Source of the DNA: Macrosoma leucophasiata
Taxonomy: Eukaryota; Arthropoda; Insecta; Lepidoptera; Hedylidae
DNA length: 64,000 nt
Assembly (NCBI GenBank): GCA_036365455.1
Contig: JAWQUS010000023.1
Span: forward strand, 7,068,001 to 7,132,000
Direction: 5' to 3'
Below the pieces are notes generated by a model. It was not told the origin of the DNA. It worked only from the letters and a program-made list of their open reading frames with translations, and did not search any database. The stretch's first letter is position 1. Every line of letters begins with the position of its first letter. The translations under genes and the position numbers were made by a program. This document shows positions 59,966-64,000 of the stretch, piece by piece.

Positions 59966-62900
59966 ATGATGACGACTTCTTATGTTCTCAGTCATAAATC
60001 TCCGAAGAGCTACGAATTAAAGGCGGCTACGAGCATCGACGATGGTTCGCCCAGACGAAGGTCTCGACCGTTCCGAGACAACGTTCGTGAATTCATGTCC
60101 AACACCACATTACACGGCTTCCGATACATGAATGATAAGAACTACACTATTCTGGAAAGGTGAGGATGATGTCAATACAAAAAGTAATATATTTAGTGCA
60201 TGCACTTATGGCTTTTTTACGAGCAAACGGTATATTGATACCTAACGCTTGCGAGTGAATTAAAAAAATTGAAAATGAAGAATGAAACTTGTTATTGATC
60301 ACATGATTCACATGACGACCCGGCTAGTCCAGCGGTGTGAAACCATCGTTTGATTTGAAGGGTCGCGGGTTCGATACCCGCACCGGGACAAATATTTGTA
60401 TGGCCTACAGATATTTGTTTCGGGTCTGGGTGTTTGTGTATGTGTTGTATGTGTATAACGGCATCCACGACACAGGTGATCATGAAAAAAAAATGGTGGT
60501 AATGAATACTTAATGTGGATCTGTGAGTGTAAACGTATTTTATTATTTTATTTTATATCATGTAAAAATTATTAAGTTAAGAGTCGCTTTACATCAGACC
60601 TACCTACTACCGACTGGGATTCCGATTTTCGATCAAAGATTTTTCTTTTTCGTAGATATCTATTCTGTAGTATTAACAACAGCATTTTAATCTAATTTTT
60701 CGAACTTTTATTTTGCCGAAAACTATTTAGGTATGTAGGTAAGTACTTTCAGCTGGTTATAATGTAACGTTTCATTACAGACTATGGTGGATAATCATGG
60801 TAATACTTAGTATAATTGGATGTTCGTATTTCATATGGAAAGTTTGGGTGAAATGGGACGAAACACCCGTCATAGTCAGTTTTGCAGATACATCTAATTC
60901 TGTATGGCACGTATGTACCTTACTGATACCTCAAAGATAACTTTGGATCATTTTTAATGTTTTCAAATAATAATTTAAAAAAAAAACTTTTAGATACCAT
61001 TCCCAGCTGTGACACTCTGCAGTGAAACGAAGCCTAGGCAAAGGGTATTTAATTTTACGAAGGCAACGTTTGAACGTTGGAGTGACCCACCTACAATAAG
61101 TCCTGAAGAGTAAGTTTTTAACGATTTGTTTTCAATTCAATTCAATTCAATTCTTTATTTGCCAACTAAGTTTAAAACTAGTTTTCGGATTTCGGAAAGA
61201 ACGTACTATCTATACATACATACAAATAAATAAAATTGGAGTGTCTGTTTGTAATATTAAAATAACCGCTTTTTACTAAATGCATATGTATGTATGCACG
61301 GTACATATACCAAAACAACATTTTTTAGAATTTTTGTCTGTCTGTCTGTTTGGCGGGGCTAATCTTGGGAACGGCTGGACCGATTTTGACTTTCACTGGC
61401 AGATAGCTGTTGTGACAAGGAGTAACTTAGGCTACTTTTATCTCCATACATCCATACATACATACATACCTGCATACAAATAAGTAGATTGGTGTGTATC
61501 ACACTTTGACCGGACTTCCACGGGTAGGTAGCTGATGTAATAAGGAATAACTTAGGCTACTTTTATCTCCATACATCTATACATACATAACAACAACAAC
61601 AACAACAACATTACTCTTTATTGTACACCAAGTAAAATACATTGTAGTAAGACAAAAGAAGCACAGTACAAATGGCGGTCTTATTGCTAAAAGAGCAATT
61701 TCTTCCAGACAACCTAAATAAATAAGGAAAACAAATAGAAAGAAAGAAATAGTAGGGTGTACAAGAACAAAGAAAACATTACATATAACTAATTTGAGAG
61801 ACTATCCAGAGCACGGTGCAGCGACAGCGATGGGTTGAAGGGAAAAACGAAAAAGGAAGTTAACATACATACCTACATACAAATAAGTAGAATTGGAGTG
61901 TATCCAACTTTGACGGGACTTCCACGGGTAGGTAGCTGATGTAATAAGGAGTAACTTAGGGTACTTTTATCTCCATACATACATACATACATACCTACAT
62001 ACAAATAAATTGAATTTGAGTGTCTCCGATTTTGACGGGACTTTCACTGGCAGATAGCTGATGTGATAAGGAGTAACTTAGGCTACTTTTATACTAGCTG
62101 CGCCCACGACTTCGTCCGGGTAGATACTGAACAATCATATTTTTTCTCACGTGGACGAAGTCGCGGGCACAGCTAGTCTTAAATAATATTATTACAGTAC
62201 TTAGTTACCTTTTCCAGGTGCTGCAAATTCTTATATTATTTTTATTTTAGCTCTATACAACTCTTGAATCATCATGTAATATACCTAATTATTGACAGCA
62301 TAAGACTGCGACATGTATATGTTGGAGATGTCTCTTGTCAAGATTTTAAACGACCTTAAGAGCTCTGATTCAAATGGTTAGTCCATCTTAGCGACTTTTT
62401 AGCTGAGACCAAGTCACGACTTAGTAATGTTTCTTCAGAAATTCATTCTATCTGAATAATGTAGTCTGTTCATCGTCAATTGAACTTGGTGAAAGCTATG
62501 ACTTTTCGGTTGGCTCAGTTAGAATTTCTTTCTTGTTCCAAAATGTCAAGTAAAGCAATATTGTGCTTAGCTTATCGTATTGAGTGACAACTGTTGCACT
62601 GGAACAGCCCCTTGACTCTACGCACTGTCTTATACAGGCCCTGTCCTGAGGCCTAAGGTGTTACGCCTCTATGCCAGAAATTACAGGGCCGTACATTACC
62701 ACCTGATTGGAACACGATAGTGCTGAACACTACCATTTAGCGGCAAGTATATTAGGTAATGTGGTGGTGCCTACGCCCGCGAGCTCCGTCACTGGATCTC
62801 TACCACCACACCTAAGTGTACAGTATCTACCTTATAATCGCTCTACGTAGGTTATGACTCTCCAAGGATTTTCATAAGCTAACCAATGACCAGCAAGGCT

Positions 62901-63486
62901 AACAAATTGACATATCCAATGGAGCTTATTGTAAAAGATTGCGTTATGTACGAGACCTTCAGTACGAGGCTTTAAGACTGTCATTTTTATCATCATTTAG
63001 TTCAGCCTTTGACCTTTGAGATTCTCAGTTGCTGGGGGTTGAGTCTTTGGCGCCATTTAAGGCTTCAGGTCACCCAAACAAGAGCTTAAATTTTGATCCT
63101 TTATAGTTGTGTATAATGTAGGTATCTAATAAAAAATTATTAGTATGAATTGAAAATGTTTCAGTGGCTTTAAGACTATCATTTTTATCATCATTTAGTT
63201 CAGCCTTTGACCTTTGAGATTCTCAGTTGCTGGGGGTTGAGTCTTTGGCGCCATTTAAGGCTTCAGGTCAACCAAACGAGAGCTTAAATTTTGCTCCTTT
63301 ATAGTTGTGTATAATGTAGGTATCTAATAAAAAATTATAAGTATGGATTGAAAATGTTTCTCGTAAGAATTATTGCTGATTATTTTCAGTCTCAAAACAT
63401 ACCATGACATGTTACTATTGTGCAATAACGATCACAGTGATGGACCAGATTTTGCAAATAAAAGCTCTATTGAAACATTACAAAGG
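59966..63486 (+). CDS. Pickpocket-type DEG/ENaC sodium channel, 5' part (continues off the right edge)
   Basis: Exons 59966-60159, 60781-60910, 60994-61109 and 63390-63486 join in phase (2,0,2,0) to 179 residues with donors GTGAGG, GTATGT, GTAAGT and GTAAGT. DEG/ENaC subunits are trimeric Na+ channels; insect pickpockets serve touch, taste, pheromone and salt sensing. Visible features are a basic cytoplasmic N-terminus; the conserved gating motif His-Gly in TLHGFRYM (about residue 50); the first membrane helix at about 66-90 (LWWIIMVILSIIGCSYFIW); the post-TM1 strand TPVIVSFADT; and the diagnostic IPFPAVTLC at the start of exon 3. Exon 4 (DLKTYHDMLLLCNNDHSDG) begins the extracellular domain. 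An in-frame TGA lies 9 bp before ATG 59966, which supports this start. The Cys-rich finger/thumb, TM2 and selectivity filter must lie past 64000. Intron 3 holds a Helitron-like element and a 198-bp tandem duplication. Which pickpocket paralogue this is cannot be decided. Confidence 0.93.
60313..60555 (+). mobile_element. SINE family 1, best-preserved copy
   Basis: tRNA-like head ACCCGGCTAGTCCAGCGGTG with B-box GGTTCGATACC, acceptor-like CCCGG/CCGGG pairing, a conserved body and a TTTTATTATTTTATTTTA tail. Pickpocket intron 1. Confidence 0.88.
61206..62176 (+). mobile_element. Helitron-like element with internal repeats and a nested LINE tail
   Basis: Opens AAATAAATAAAATTGGAGTG and ends GCGGGCACAGCTAG followed by T. 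The block GTAGCTGATGTAATAAGG plus TTAGGCTACTTTTATC recurs four times with CATA-repeat spacers. 61590-61860 is an inserted LINE 3' part flanked by CATACATA-type repeats and an (AAC)n tract. Pickpocket intron 3. Confidence 0.65.
62641..62808 (-). mobile_element. A-tailed retroposon family, partial copy
   Basis: CTGAGGCCTAAGGTGTTACG to CTCTACCACCACACC. Pickpocket intron 3. Confidence 0.82.
62968..63361. repeat. 198-bp tandem duplication in pickpocket intron 3
   Basis: GGCTTTAAGACTGTCATTT at 62968 restarts at 63166 and runs to about 63361 with few changes. Copy 2 ends about 30 bp before exon 4. Confidence 0.93.
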
Positions 63487-63883
63487 GTAAGTAAAAGCAT
63501 AATAATTTTACGAGTTTATCGTTGTTTCTCTGCATTGTATCTACTATATGCAACATTTATCATATCACCATCCTTTACTATTCCTTCGAGCTCCGATACT
63601 GGAGCTCCACCATCATTAAAACCAGTTTTGACCACGAAATACATTAAAGGGGCAATGGCTCAGTTCGTGTTGCACTAAAAGCTTAGGAAACGTGTCACTA
63701 CTATGTATGAATATTTTTGTATCAAGTAGGTTACCTGGTAATAATTTCTGAACTCAAAAACCCTAAAACAATGACGATGAAGGACTATATAGTTGTGTCT
63801 TAATCAATATCATTTTTGAGTTCAGCATTGAATATCGCTGTGTATTAAAATGCATGTTTGTTGGATGTTGATCTTCATATATT

Positions 63884-63975
63884 ACTAGCTGACCCGCCAA
63901 ACTTCGTATTGGAATAATGAAATAATGTCACTGTGTCAAAGGTTTGATAAATACGGACAATTTGTATGGGAATAT
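63884..63975 (-). mobile_element. Helitron-like terminus
   Basis: ATTACTAGCTGACCCGCC AAACTTCG is the reverse of the common lepidopteran GGGTCAGCTAGTA Helitron 3' end. Confidence 0.5.
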
Positions 63976-64000
63976 GGTTAGGGAAAAAGTTTCTTCGCAT
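63976..64000 (-). mobile_element. Mariner end, cut by the window edge
   Basis: GGTTAGGGAAAAAGTTTC then TTCGCAT matches the terminal repeat of the mariner at 46840. Confidence 0.75.

Overview
The window is a stretch of nuclear DNA from a lepidopteran insect (moth or butterfly). The genes are split by introns with GT-AG sites, the background is AT-rich, and the interspersed repeats have the look of Lepidoptera: Helitron-like ends (GCGGGCACAGCTAG), mariner, pogo-type, Harbinger-type and hAT-type MITEs, tRNA-headed SINEs and 5'-truncated LINE tails. An alpha-amylase with Gln at the usual Arg/Lys chloride ligand fits the same group. The species cannot be named from the sequence.

Three protein-coding genes can be assembled exon by exon with matching phases. 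(1) twisted gastrulation (tsg), minus strand, 36323 down to 26875, five exons, 239 aa: a secreted Cys-rich BMP modulator. (2) A secreted alpha-amylase, plus strand, 45993 to 56886, nine exons, 503 aa, with the complete catalytic triad; its first coding exon is inferred to be just the ATG and its last just three codons. (3) The 5' part of a pickpocket-type DEG/ENaC sodium channel, plus strand, from 59966 and running off the right edge. A first coding exon of an unidentified minus-strand gene lies at 17847-17751, facing a plus-strand core promoter (TATA and initiator) in a CpG-rich patch near 18.1-18.26 kb.

Layout: 1-4.8 kb is repeat-rich with a large fold-back element. 4796-12167 is a 3,686-bp tandem duplication with no difference found between the copies wherever they were compared. 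12.2-17.2 kb holds a palindromic MITE, LINE remnants and a Helitron-like element. 17-19 kb holds the divergent promoter/exon region. 19-26.8 kb is intergenic, with retroposons and four MITEs. 26.9-36.3 kb is tsg, its introns loaded with transposons. 36.6-38.7 kb is a hAT element carrying a mariner (itself interrupted) and a SINE. 40.7-45.8 kb is a microsatellite followed by a 4.9-kb GC-rich 15-bp minisatellite, which stops about 230 bp before the amylase start codon. 46-57 kb is amylase, 57-60 kb is repeats, and 60-64 kb is the pickpocket gene.

The genes do not form a pathway. I found no bacterial-style system, CRISPR array or operon. The strongest unusual signals are the hairpin-coded CpG-dense minisatellite beside the amylase promoter, with an inverted block inside it; the exact 3.7-kb tandem duplication; a possible alternative 3' end for tsg; and several nested transposon stacks.
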